From: an uncultured Prochlorococcus sp.
GTDB lineage: Bacteria > Cyanobacteriota > Cyanobacteriia > PCC-6307 > Cyanobiaceae
Direction: 5' to 3'
DNA: 64,000 bases
Assembly: GCF_902616385.1 (NCBI RefSeq)
Contig: NZ_CACMSM010000002.1
Location: forward strand, 1-64,000
Shown: piece after piece, positions 8,271 through 16,678 of the stretch
Layout of the letters: each line of letters starts with the position of its first letter
Numbering within the stretch: the stretch's first letter is position 1
Program-made: the position numbers and the translations under genes
Notes under the pieces: model-generated
What the model was told of the DNA's origin: nothing
What the model saw: only the letters and a program-made list of their open reading frames with translations
The model's database searches: none

Positions 8271-10028
8271 TTATAAAAGGTAATTAAATTTAATACCAAA
8301 TTTTTTATCTTTTGCTTTTATTATTTGTCCGAGATCTTGAAATCCTAAAGAATTTGAATAATAAATATCAACAGATTTTGAAGGATGATATTTATATCTT
8401 AATGCTAAGGTCGAATTATTATCAGAATTATTTTTGAGTGCAAAATTCATTTCTGGGATTATTTGAATTTTATCGGTAATATTCAAATAACTTGATATTC
8501 CTAATGCCCCAAAACTTTCTACTCCACTGTAAAAATATTTTGGGCTAATATTCAAAGCCATACGTTGGTTAACCCTAAAAGTATTAATCAATTCTGAAAA
8601 TGCGTAACCTTGATCAGTATGATTTCTGCCAAAAGTAGTTCTTAATGACGTCCAGATTAGATCGTCTTTTTGAGGACTGAATAAAAGTAATTTCCCACCT
8701 AATCTAAAATTAAGATTATTTTTGTCTAAATAATGATAATTAAGATTTTTATTTATTGAGTCGTTAACGCTCTTAACGTGTCCAATGTTGACTAACTCTA
8801 GTTGAAACAAATTAGAAAGAGAATATGCATAATATGCCAATAAATTCCCACTTGAATCAGTATTAAACCTTATATGAGAAATGCCTGATTTAGGAATTAA
8901 GGCATTGTTAACAGATAAACCCCCAAAATTAATTAATTGATCTTTTGAATTTAGATTGTTGAGTTTTATATCATCTTGGTAAGGCCTATAAGTAAAGTTA
9001 AGCGAATATAAAGGCTTATTATCTGAGGGAATTGTTAATATTCCTGTTGCAGGAGTTGATCCAAAAGAGTTTGTAATTCTTCCTTCTAAGCCAATTTTTG
9101 AGTTTAAATCCCAATTCATTCCATAGCTGTAAATTGGAACCCTTGAATAACTTAAATTTCTGTCAAAACTATTATTTCCTGGCCCTAGTAAATTTGTATA
9201 AGATGCAAATATTTTTAAATTTTTTGCAAAATTCATTTCTAGTCCATTGCTAATAAATAAGTTATTTCCGTATGATTTTTTGTTATTAAGAGTATCTGGC
9301 AAAAAAGAAATACCTGGAACAAAAAAATAGCTTACTTTATTTCCGATGCTCTTAGAAAATGGAAATGAAAATGAAGTTAGAAAGTTACTGTTACTTATAT
9401 TAGATTTTTCACTTAAATCGCCGAAAATATTTATAGTTTCATTTGATCCGCTGCCTCTCCTCCAGTATTCAATAGAACTAAAAAAAGATAATTTTGTAGA
9501 TGATTTAGATTTATTAAATAAGCTTTTCTTAATTGAAAATGCGTAGTTCTGCCAAAAATATTTTGAGCTTTTTCCTTGAATTAAGTTATATAAATCATCA
9601 TCAGCCTCTGCAAAATAAAAAGTTAATTGAGTATTCTTCGATAAACCATAATCTATTTTTAGCGAATTATTTTGTTGGCCTGTCCCTCCTCCTGATTGGC
9701 CGCCATAAAATGATGATTTCCATTCAGTTGATATTGAAATGTCACCTTGCTCAGGAAAAATATTTAAAGGAATAAATTCTGTAGCTCTTGTGTATTTGTT
9801 AGTTTGATCAGTATAAATTTTTTTTGGGATTTCATCGCTTAAATCTTCTAAGTAAATTTTATTTTCATCATATGACTCCCATAAGATTTTATTTTTTACG
9901 TTCTCGTTTGTTCTAAACTTATCCCATTTAATATTATTATTAATGATTGATTTATTATATAAATCTGCAACAACACCTACAGTAAAAAAAAGATGGCTAA
10001 AAATTAATATCTTAATAATTTTTATCAA
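8271..10028 (-). CDS. Outer-membrane beta-barrel protein
   Basis: A 585-residue protein with an N-terminal hydrophobic stretch (IIKILIFSHLFFTVGVVA) that fits a signal sequence. After about 100 residues come many alternating amphipathic strands rich in Tyr, Phe, Asn and Ser, ending in GIKFNYLL. This is the signature of a large outer-membrane barrel. A Gly-rich loop (GGQSGGGTGQQ) sits in the first strand region. YjbH/GfcD-type exopolysaccharide proteins have a comparable layout, but I cannot confirm membership. Placed between a membrane protein and an EpsG-like gene, it may serve polysaccharide export, since no Wza-like protein was found in the window. Confidence 0.65.
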   Translation of the reverse strand: MIKIIKILIFSHLFFTVGVVADLYNKSIINNNIKWDKFRTNENVKNKILWESYDENKIYLEDLSDEIPKKIYTDQTNKYTRATEFIPLNIFPEQGDISISTEWKSSFYGGQSGGGTGQQNNSLKIDYGLSKNTQLTFYFAEADDDLYNLIQGKSSKYFWQNYAFSIKKSLFNKSKSSTKLSFFSSIEYWRRGSGSNETINIFGDLSEKSNISNSNFLTSFSFPFSKSIGNKVSYFFVPGISFLPDTLNNKKSYGNNLFISNGLEMNFAKNLKIFASYTNLLGPGNNSFDRNLSYSRVPIYSYGMNWDLNSKIGLEGRITNSFGSTPATGILTIPSDNKPLYSLNFTYRPYQDDIKLNNLNSKDQLINFGGLSVNNALIPKSGISHIRFNTDSSGNLLAYYAYSLSNLFQLELVNIGHVKSVNDSINKNLNYHYLDKNNLNFRLGGKLLLFSPQKDDLIWTSLRTTFGRNHTDQGYAFSELINTFRVNQRMALNISPKYFYSGVESFGALGISSYLNITDKIQIIPEMNFALKNNSDNNSTLALRYKYHPSKSVDIYYSNSLGFQDLGQIIKAKDKKFGIKFNYLL

Positions 10029-10099
10029 AATAAGTTTATATTATTTTATGTTTTTTTTATCATATCATTAATTTAAAATCTAATTATTAAAACCTATAG

Positions 10100-11110
10100 C
10101 TAACTTAATGCTAGTGAACCAAAAGTTCTATAAATACCCCAAAATATTAATATGCCCCTTAAGAATTTAAATAAATTTCGATTTTGAATATCATACTCAT
10201 TTGCATTGAATGGGATTAGAAATAAATACCAAATCATAATTATAATCCTGTGAGTACCAAAAGCTGTTATTATCAAAAATAAGAAACTGCTAAAAGTAGC
10301 GCCAACAGATCTTGATCCACTAATTTTAAAAGCAATCCAGAAAAATATAAAAAACGATATTATGCCTTTTATAAAGGTATCAAAATTTAGTGTATAAATT
10401 GCATATCCATATATTTTTTTTGCAATTATTTCAAAAAATGAAAAAATTATTTCTTGATTAAAAAGATAAAACAAGAAAATTAAAAAAAAAGATATCAGAA
10501 AAATGTTCTGTAAATCTTTTTTTCTTATTATGTATAAATTTTTAACAAAGAAAAATATTTGTGCAAATATATTTATTCTTTCTTCTAAAATATACCTTGA
10601 TAAAATTAAAATAAGGGTTTGCGGGTGACTTATAATTGATAATAATAAAGATATCTTTGATGAAAGAGGATTAATGTATTTAAGCCTTTGATATAATATG
10701 TAAAAACTTATTGAGACTCCTAATTTTAAAGCGCTAAAAGTTAATATTATAGGATAAAGAGAAATACAAATAAAAATAAAAGTAATATTATTCACTCTTA
10801 AAGGAAAAAACACTCCTATGGAGGTACTTAAAAATATAAATAATGAAATAAAATAAAGAGAATTTGCATTTGTAGGTAAGAATAATTTTATAAAATATTG
10901 AAAAAGAAAATAACCGGGATAAGCACCAGTGGTTTCGGATGCATATTTCCAGAAGCTAATTTGTATATTTTCAAAATTAATTTTTGCTATGTCTTGATAG
11001 ACGAAATAATCTTTAGAAAAATATGAATCATAATTTACAGGATCTATGAAATCATATAGTAAATTAAAAACTAATAGTGAAAATAGAAACCTAATTAAAA
11101 AATTTTTCAT
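10100..11110 (-). CDS. EpsG-like polytopic membrane protein, candidate polysaccharide polymerase
   Basis: A 336-residue protein with about eight to ten membrane segments. Its opening (DPVNYDSYFSKDYFVYQDIAK, then a TTGAYPGYFLFQYFIKLF stretch) matches the EpsG/Wzy-like pattern, where a periplasmic loop of D-x-x-x-Y type precedes the second helix and a 'EPGY' or similar motif follows. These proteins polymerise lipid-linked repeats. It is the first gene of the minus-strand block; 71 bases separate it from the beta-barrel. Sequence conservation in the family is weak, so the call rests on topology and context. Confidence 0.55.
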   Translation of the reverse strand: MKNFLIRFLFSLLVFNLLYDFIDPVNYDSYFSKDYFVYQDIAKINFENIQISFWKYASETTGAYPGYFLFQYFIKLFLPTNANSLYFISLFIFLSTSIGVFFPLRVNNITFIFICISLYPIILTFSALKLGVSISFYILYQRLKYINPLSSKISLLLSIISHPQTLILILSRYILEERINIFAQIFFFVKNLYIIRKKDLQNIFLISFFLIFLFYLFNQEIIFSFFEIIAKKIYGYAIYTLNFDTFIKGIISFFIFFWIAFKISGSRSVGATFSSFLFLIITAFGTHRIIIMIWYLFLIPFNANEYDIQNRNLFKFLRGILIFWGIYRTFGSLALS

Positions 11111-11517
11111 TGTTTTTTTTACTACCTAAAGAAATATTTTTATGAGGGATTTTTAAATAAAGGAAATAGGGTTTAACTTGCGATTTAATATTATTTTAAA
11201 CACAATTTGAAGGCGTATTAAAATTTCTTATTTGAAAGTAATTATCATTACATGGATTTGTTAGTCAAATTAAAAATTATTTGGATGAAATATATGAGTT
11301 CTTTTTTTTAAATTAGAATTAGAAATCAATTTAAACTTTTTAATAATTTTTGGACTCATGAAATACAATTATTTGAGGATGTTGTATAATTAAATTTTTA
11401 TATTTAAATATAACAAATATAATTTTCTTAGAAATTTAATTGTAAAATCTTACTCGACAATAGTTATTTATTTATAAGACTTAGGGAAAGAATACTAAAT
11501 TAATAAATGTTGAATTT
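11111..11517. other. 407-base divergent intergenic region
   Basis: It separates the minus-strand membrane block from the plus-strand sugar transferase. It is extremely AT-rich, with no open frame of interest. A TATAAT lies at 11385-11390 without a convincing -35. A perfect 16-base AT-only palindrome (TTATATTTAAATATAA) lies at 11398-11413. Promoters for both directions must lie here, but none can be fixed by eye. Confidence 0.4.
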
Positions 11518-12156
11518 ATGAATAAAAAAGGAATTAATAAATTAAAAATTAAAATATATCCTGAATTTAAAAAAAATTCCGATTTTATATTTGCATTGTT
11601 TTTGATTTTTCTTCTAAGCCCATTATTACTAATCTTATCTTTTTTGGTGTATTTAAATTTTGGTACTCCAATAATTTTTTCGCAAAAGAGACTTGGTTTT
11701 AAAAATAAAATTTTTACTATTTACAAATTTAGATCAATGAATGATAAATATGATAAAAATGGTTTGTTGCTACCAGATAACTTAAGAATAACTAAATTTG
11801 GATCGTGGTTAAGGAGTTCCTCTATGGATGAATTGCCAGAATTATTTAATATTCTTAGAGGAGAAATGAGCATTGTAGGGCCAAGACCATTTATTTCTAA
11901 ATACAAAAAATTTTATAATAAAGAGGAATTAAGGAGACATAATGTAAGGCCTGGCATTACAGGTTTAGCACAAATAAAAGGTAGAAATTTATTATCATGG
12001 GAAGAAAAATTTCACTTTGATATTATTTATGTAGATAATTACAACTTAATTTTAGATTTGAAGATTATGTTTAAGACAATTCTTAAGGTATTTAATAGTG
12101 AAGGAATATCTTCAAGAAATCTTTCTCAAAATCAAGAATTTAAAAGGGATCTTTGA
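11518..12156 (+). CDS. Initiating sugar-phosphate transferase (PglC/WcaJ-type bacterial sugar transferase)
   Basis: A 212-residue monotopic phosphoglycosyl transferase. One N-terminal hydrophobic helix is followed by the family blocks KRLG-KNKIFTIYKFRSM, DELPELFNILRGEMSIVGPRP and RPGITGLAQIKGRN. The Asp-Glu pair in DELPEL is the catalytic dyad. It moves a sugar-1-phosphate from a UDP-sugar to undecaprenyl phosphate and so starts a repeat unit. The short length matches PglC rather than the longer WbaP/WcaJ. The phosphopantetheinyl transferase follows after 10 bases. A second, WecA-type initiator lies at 56982. Confidence 0.9.
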   Translation: MNKKGINKLKIKIYPEFKKNSDFIFALFLIFLLSPLLLILSFLVYLNFGTPIIFSQKRLGFKNKIFTIYKFRSMNDKYDKNGLLLPDNLRITKFGSWLRSSSMDELPELFNILRGEMSIVGPRPFISKYKKFYNKEELRRHNVRPGITGLAQIKGRNLLSWEEKFHFDIIYVDNYNLILDLKIMFKTILKVFNSEGISSRNLSQNQEFKRDL

Positions 12157-12166
12157 ATTTTGATAA

Positions 12167-12844
12167 ATGTCAACCACAGAAAATTCTGATAATAATTTTT
12201 TCTTAAAAAAATTTGATATATGCTTATCTCTTTTTACTTCATTAAATCCTAATAGTTATGAAGTTACAAAAGAGGAAAATTATTTTTCTGAAAACTTATC
12301 TTTGAGAAGAAAGATCGAATATTTAACTTCAAGAACTTACTTAAGACAATTTTTATCCTTGATATTTGATATTGAGCCTTTAAAGATACCTCTATATTCT
12401 CCTCCAGCTAAACCACCTCAATTGAAAAATGGTTTTGGTTACGTAAGTCTAAGTCATAGTAAAAATGGATTTTTGGTAGGATGGTCTAGTCTTCCAATTG
12501 GAGTAGATATTGAGCAAAGATATAGAAAGTTTAATGAATTTTCTATTATACAGAAATTATTTTCTGAAGAAGAGAAATCTTTGCTTAAGAAATTTTCAAA
12601 AGAAAAATTAAGAGATAAATGTTTGGATTTATGGGTCATTAAAGAAGCATCCATAAAATTGCAGCGAGGGAGTATATTTGAGGATTTTAAACAATGGAGA
12701 TATGATGATGATGAGAAAACAGTTTCAAACTTAATAAATGGAGAAAAAAAAAGTATAAATAATTTTAATTTTAATGAATTTAAAATTGCAGTAGCTTACG
12801 ATTTAAATATCAATAAGGAAAAAATTATACTTTGTTATCATTAA
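12167..12844 (+). CDS. 4'-phosphopantetheinyl transferase (Sfp family)
   Basis: A 225-residue Sfp-type enzyme. Visible motifs are SLSHS at residues 94-98, GVDIE at 112-116 with the Mg-binding Asp and Glu, and W156-x2-KEA at 159-161. The size is typical for Sfp-type enzymes, about twice that of AcpS. It transfers phosphopantetheine from CoA to a carrier-protein serine. The only carrier protein seen in the window is the ACP at 4674. In cyanobacteria a single such enzyme may serve the whole cell, so this could be the housekeeping copy or one dedicated to the island. Confidence 0.88.
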   Translation: MSTTENSDNNFFLKKFDICLSLFTSLNPNSYEVTKEENYFSENLSLRRKIEYLTSRTYLRQFLSLIFDIEPLKIPLYSPPAKPPQLKNGFGYVSLSHSKNGFLVGWSSLPIGVDIEQRYRKFNEFSIIQKLFSEEEKSLLKKFSKEKLRDKCLDLWVIKEASIKLQRGSIFEDFKQWRYDDDEKTVSNLINGEKKSINNFNFNEFKIAVAYDLNINKEKIILCYH

Positions 12845-12912
12845 TTAATTGTAATTGTCATTCTTAGAATTTTTTTATGAATGATGTATTATTAATAAAT
12901 TATTAAATAATC

Positions 12913-13602
12913 ATGGATCTTGAAGATAAAATTAGAGAGTCTTATCATTGTAAAAAGTTTTCTTATTCAACCCAAAAATATCCATTTAAAAATTTAGTTG
13001 AGGAAATTTTTGGAGTACCTCTGGGTGATCTTCATAAATGGATTGGAGAATATAATGTTTTCAATAGAGATAATGATCAGAATACTATTCTACATAAAGT
13101 CTTTTACTCTAATTTCAATAATAAATTGAAAGAAATTTATAATGATTTTATAAATAATCAGGTTAAAGAATACTTAAAAGAGGATTTTTATTATCAAAAA
13201 ATACCTACTTTTAGAGTTGGTTTGCCAGGTAACAAGTTTGTAGGGGAGTTTCATAAGGATTCTCAATATAATCATAAGGGTTATGAAATTAATTTCAATT
13301 TAGGTTTATCAAATTATTTAGGTAAGGCGGCTTTAAAAGTTCAAAAGGAAAGGTATAGCAATGATTATATTTATCTAGAATGTCCTTATGGCGAAATTTT
13401 TTCTTTTGATCATATTAATTGTATCCATGGGTCTGAAACAAATGTTACTGACATTACCATGGTTTCTTTTGATTTTAGAATAGCGTTAAAAAGGTTCTAT
13501 TATGACTCAGATGCTAAATCAATAGGTAATCAATCGAGTTTTAATAGAGGATTTTATTTTTCAGATGAACCTGTAAATGCATCCCACAAAAAAAATATTT
13601 AA
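12913..13602 (+). CDS. Fe(II)/2-oxoglutarate oxygenase-like protein (StrG-like)
   Basis: A 229-residue protein with a credible iron site: H114-x-D116 in EFHKDSQYNH, H172 in NCIHGSETN and R189 near DFRIAL. The PTFRVGLPGN strand before the site and the HGSE-N motif recall StrG-like and related oxygenases of sugar and antibiotic clusters. The reaction is probably hydroxylation or oxidation, substrate unknown. The nucleotide-sugar dehydrogenase starts about 10 bases downstream, so it may act on a sugar or its substituent. Confidence 0.6.
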   Translation: MDLEDKIRESYHCKKFSYSTQKYPFKNLVEEIFGVPLGDLHKWIGEYNVFNRDNDQNTILHKVFYSNFNNKLKEIYNDFINNQVKEYLKEDFYYQKIPTFRVGLPGNKFVGEFHKDSQYNHKGYEINFNLGLSNYLGKAALKVQKERYSNDYIYLECPYGEIFSFDHINCIHGSETNVTDITMVSFDFRIALKRFYYDSDAKSIGNQSSFNRGFYFSDEPVNASHKKNI

Positions 13603-13611
13603 TTTAATAAG

Positions 13612-14976
13612 TTGATGTCTAATTTACCAAATTTAAGAGAATGTACAATTTGTATTATTGGACTTGGATATGTAGGGCTCCCCTTGGCTGTTGAATTTGG
13701 TTCTAATAAAAAAAATTCTATTAACGATAAAAAAATCAATAGAAAAGTTATAGGCTTTGATATAAATGATGAGCGAGTTAAGCAAATTAACCTAGGTAAA
13801 GACGTAACAAATGAAGTAAGTATTGAAGAACTAAGTAAAGCTGATTATTTTGAAGCTACTTCAGATGAGAATATGTTAGTCGATGCTGATGTATTTATTG
13901 TCACTGTTCCTACCCCCGTAGACATTTATAAAAAGCCTGATTTGCATTTTTTAAAAGAAGCAACTTATCTTGTTGGGAAAACTTTGAAAAAAAGGAAAAA
14001 AAATTTAAAAAATTGTAACCCAGTTGTTATTTATGAAAGTACTGTCTACCCAGGTGCCACTACAGAAATTTGTGTACCTATTCTTGAAAAGGAATCTGGC
14101 TTAAAATTAAATAATAGTTTTAGAAACTTAGGATTCTACGTTGGATATAGTCCAGAAAGAATTAATCCAGGAGATAAAGATCATAGATTGACTCAGATCA
14201 CTAAAATTACAAGTGGATCAAATGATGACTCTGCTGATTGGATAAATCAACTATATGGTTCAATTATTGATGCTGGAACATTCAAGGCATCTAGTATAAA
14301 GGTTGCAGAGTCCGCAAAAATTATTGAAAATACTCAAAGAGATATAAATATTGCATTGATTAATGAATTAGCTATGATTTTTCATAAACTTGAAGTTGAT
14401 TCTTTAGAAGTTCTTGAAGCTGCAGGAACCAAATGGAATTTTTTACCCTTTAGGCCTGGATTAGTTGGTGGGCATTGCATAGGTGTTGACCCTTATTACT
14501 TAACTTTTAAGTCAGAACAACTTGGCTATACGCCAGAGTTATTAATTGCTGGCAGAAAAATTAATAATAAAATGCCTGAATGGATAGTTAAATTATTATT
14601 AACTGAAATGAATAATAAAAAAGTTCCTAAAAAGGGTGCTAAGATTCTAATTTTAGGATTGACCTTTAAGGAAAATTGCCCTGACACAAGAAATTCTAAA
14701 GTATTCGATATTATTAACTTTTTAGCAGATCTAGATATGAATATTTTCTTACATGATCCATATGTTAGTAGTTTAAAAGAATTGCCTTATATTGAACATA
14801 AACTTTGTAATGAAATTCCTTTTGAAGAAGATTTTGACGCTGTAATAGCTTGTGTTAAACATAATGAATATTTAGAATTAGATTTACATGATTGGAAATT
14901 ATTGATTTCCAACGGAGGCATAGTAATAGATATCAAATCAATAATTCCAAAAGAACTTGATCCAATAAGAATGTGA
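13612..14976 (+). CDS. tviB: UDP-N-acetylhexosamine 6-dehydrogenase (TviB/WbpO type)
   Basis: A 454-residue nucleotide-sugar dehydrogenase. The N-terminal Rossmann motif GLGYVGLP is at 17-24, the catalytic cysteine is C289 in GGHCIGVDPYYL, and the C-terminal UDP-binding domain has the LTFKENCPDTRNSK block. The AGRKINNKMPEW helix and overall layout fit the TviB/WbpO branch, which oxidises UDP-GlcNAc or UDP-GalNAc to the uronic acid with two NAD+. The frame opens with TTG at 13612; the ATG at 13615 (MSNLP) is equally likely. It is the first of three UDP-sugar dehydrogenases in the window. Confidence 0.9.
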   Translation: MMSNLPNLRECTICIIGLGYVGLPLAVEFGSNKKNSINDKKINRKVIGFDINDERVKQINLGKDVTNEVSIEELSKADYFEATSDENMLVDADVFIVTVPTPVDIYKKPDLHFLKEATYLVGKTLKKRKKNLKNCNPVVIYESTVYPGATTEICVPILEKESGLKLNNSFRNLGFYVGYSPERINPGDKDHRLTQITKITSGSNDDSADWINQLYGSIIDAGTFKASSIKVAESAKIIENTQRDINIALINELAMIFHKLEVDSLEVLEAAGTKWNFLPFRPGLVGGHCIGVDPYYLTFKSEQLGYTPELLIAGRKINNKMPEWIVKLLLTEMNNKKVPKKGAKILILGLTFKENCPDTRNSKVFDIINFLADLDMNIFLHDPYVSSLKELPYIEHKLCNEIPFEEDFDAVIACVKHNEYLELDLHDWKLLISNGGIVIDIKSIIPKELDPIRM

Positions 14977-14994
14977 AATAAATATTATTTATTA

Positions 14995-15939
14995 ATGAAA
15001 TTTATTACTTCTATATTCCCAAATACATGGAAAGCATTAATTTATTCCAAAAAATCCATTAGTCTCATATCAGCTACGATTATTGAATCTTTTGTTGAAG
15101 TTTCTATAGTTATTGTTCTTAGCCAATTTGGGTTATTCCTTAGTAAGAACAATAATATAACTTTGATAATTTCTTTTTTCTCAATTTATGCAATTTTTAC
15201 TTACATAACCTTATTCAGAAGTAAAAAATATAAGTGCATTGTTTTATATGAATTAGAGCAGAAGTTATCCAATTCAATATTATCTTCTATGTTAAGTATT
15301 GATAAATATAAAGATTATGAGCACGATGATACCTGTATTAGCTTAGTTGATACAGGTGTTATGACATTTGTTGGGAGGGGTTTCTCAGCATTCCTTGATT
15401 TGATAAAGCAATCATTATTATGTTTTATAATAGTTATATTTTTTGCTGTAAAATACACCTCTGCATTCATATTATTTTCTCCTTTTTTAATTGTATATAT
15501 ATTTTTAATAAAGAAAAATAGAAAGAAAATGTCAAAAAGATCTATTGCAATTGCCAAAGGAATGAGAGATTCTAGTAAATCGTCAAGAGAAATTAAACTA
15601 AATAAAAGGGATATTTTACTTTTGAATTTGGAGAAAATTGTATTAGATGATTATTCTGATAATAGTAAATTATGGAGAACTGCTGCTTGGCAATCAACGG
15701 CAGAAAGTATTATACCTAAAATAACTATTGAAAGTTTTTCAATTTTTATATTTGGAATTATAATATCAACTACATTTTTTTATGAATTTAAAATATATGA
15801 ATTAATTGCTATTGGGCTTGGAATTTATAAAGTTTCTTCAGGACTAGGAGGTGTTGCAAGATGTTTTTCTATAATTAATAGTGTTGAAGTAATAGGACAA
15901 AATATATTTTCAATAATTAATTTTAAAAATTTAGACTAA
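14995..15939 (+). CDS. ABC transporter permease half, split from its ATPase
   Basis: A 314-residue membrane protein with about five to six hydrophobic helices and long charged inner loops. It has the layout of the membrane domain of type IV (PglK/MsbA-like) exporters, including the SSREIKLNKRD coupling region and the SAESIIPKITIESFSI helix that parallels LPRYIVETLIF in the transporter at 54056. The ATPase domain is encoded by the next gene, which overlaps by one base (TAATG). Together they would equal a normal half-transporter. Likely cargo is a lipid-linked sugar or related glycolipid. Confidence 0.75.
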   Translation: MKFITSIFPNTWKALIYSKKSISLISATIIESFVEVSIVIVLSQFGLFLSKNNNITLIISFFSIYAIFTYITLFRSKKYKCIVLYELEQKLSNSILSSMLSIDKYKDYEHDDTCISLVDTGVMTFVGRGFSAFLDLIKQSLLCFIIVIFFAVKYTSAFILFSPFLIVYIFLIKKNRKKMSKRSIAIAKGMRDSSKSSREIKLNKRDILLLNLEKIVLDDYSDNSKLWRTAAWQSTAESIIPKITIESFSIFIFGIIISTTFFYEFKIYELIAIGLGIYKVSSGLGGVARCFSIINSVEVIGQNIFSIINFKNLD

Positions 15940-16595
15940 TGAAAAATTCTATAGAAATCATAAAATATGAAACAGGAAATAAAGAAATTAATATGAAAAT
16001 ACCCCCTGGAAGTACTTGTAGAATAAAAGGAAATTCTGGATCTGGCAAAACTTTTCTTTTGGATACAATAGTTGGTTTACAGTCTTGTAAAAAAGGTTTA
16101 ATTAAGATTACAAAAGAAAATCTGAAAAAAAAAGATTTATTTATAAATCATTCTAAAGGTAACATAAATGCCCAAAAAGAATATTTTAAAAACATGAGAG
16201 GGCTCATTAGTTATTGTTCTCAATTTGGATATGTAGGGAATAAAACTATATTGGAAATTTTAGAATTAGGTTTTTTAAATAAAAATACAAAAAACTTTGA
16301 TGATATCTTGGAGAAAATTGGCATAAATAATATTTGTAGGAAAAGAGGCCAAAACATTAAATCATTACTTGCATCATCACTTAGTGGAGGAGAGAGGCAA
16401 AGAATATTTATTGCGAGAGCTTTATTAACTAATAAAAATATAATTATCTTAGATGAACCAACTTCTTCTTTAGATCAAAAAAATTCAAAAAAAGTTTGGC
16501 AGGTAATTAGTGAATATACAAAAAATAAATTATTGATATTTACTACACATTCCAATATATCGATTAAAAATGAAATAACTATAGATCTTGATTAG
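15939..16595 (+). CDS. ABC transporter ATP-binding subunit
   Basis: A 218-residue ATPase domain. Walker A GNSGSGKT is at 31-38, the signature LSGGE at 148-152, Walker B IIILDE at 168-173, and the switch histidine is in FTTHSN near 204. All catalytic parts are present. It starts inside the stop of the permease gene, so translation is coupled. The combined length of 532 residues resembles a single-chain half-transporter, so the pair may derive from fission of one gene. Confidence 0.9.
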   Translation: MKNSIEIIKYETGNKEINMKIPPGSTCRIKGNSGSGKTFLLDTIVGLQSCKKGLIKITKENLKKKDLFINHSKGNINAQKEYFKNMRGLISYCSQFGYVGNKTILEILELGFLNKNTKNFDDILEKIGINNICRKRGQNIKSLLASSLSGGERQRIFIARALLTNKNIIILDEPTSSLDQKNSKKVWQVISEYTKNKLLIFTTHSNISIKNEITIDLD

Positions 16596-16678
16596 ATAAA
16601 ATTACTTTTTGGGATTTAAAATCATTAATAAATTATTTCTGCTTTTCTAAACTTTAATTTTATTGTAAGTTTTAAATA

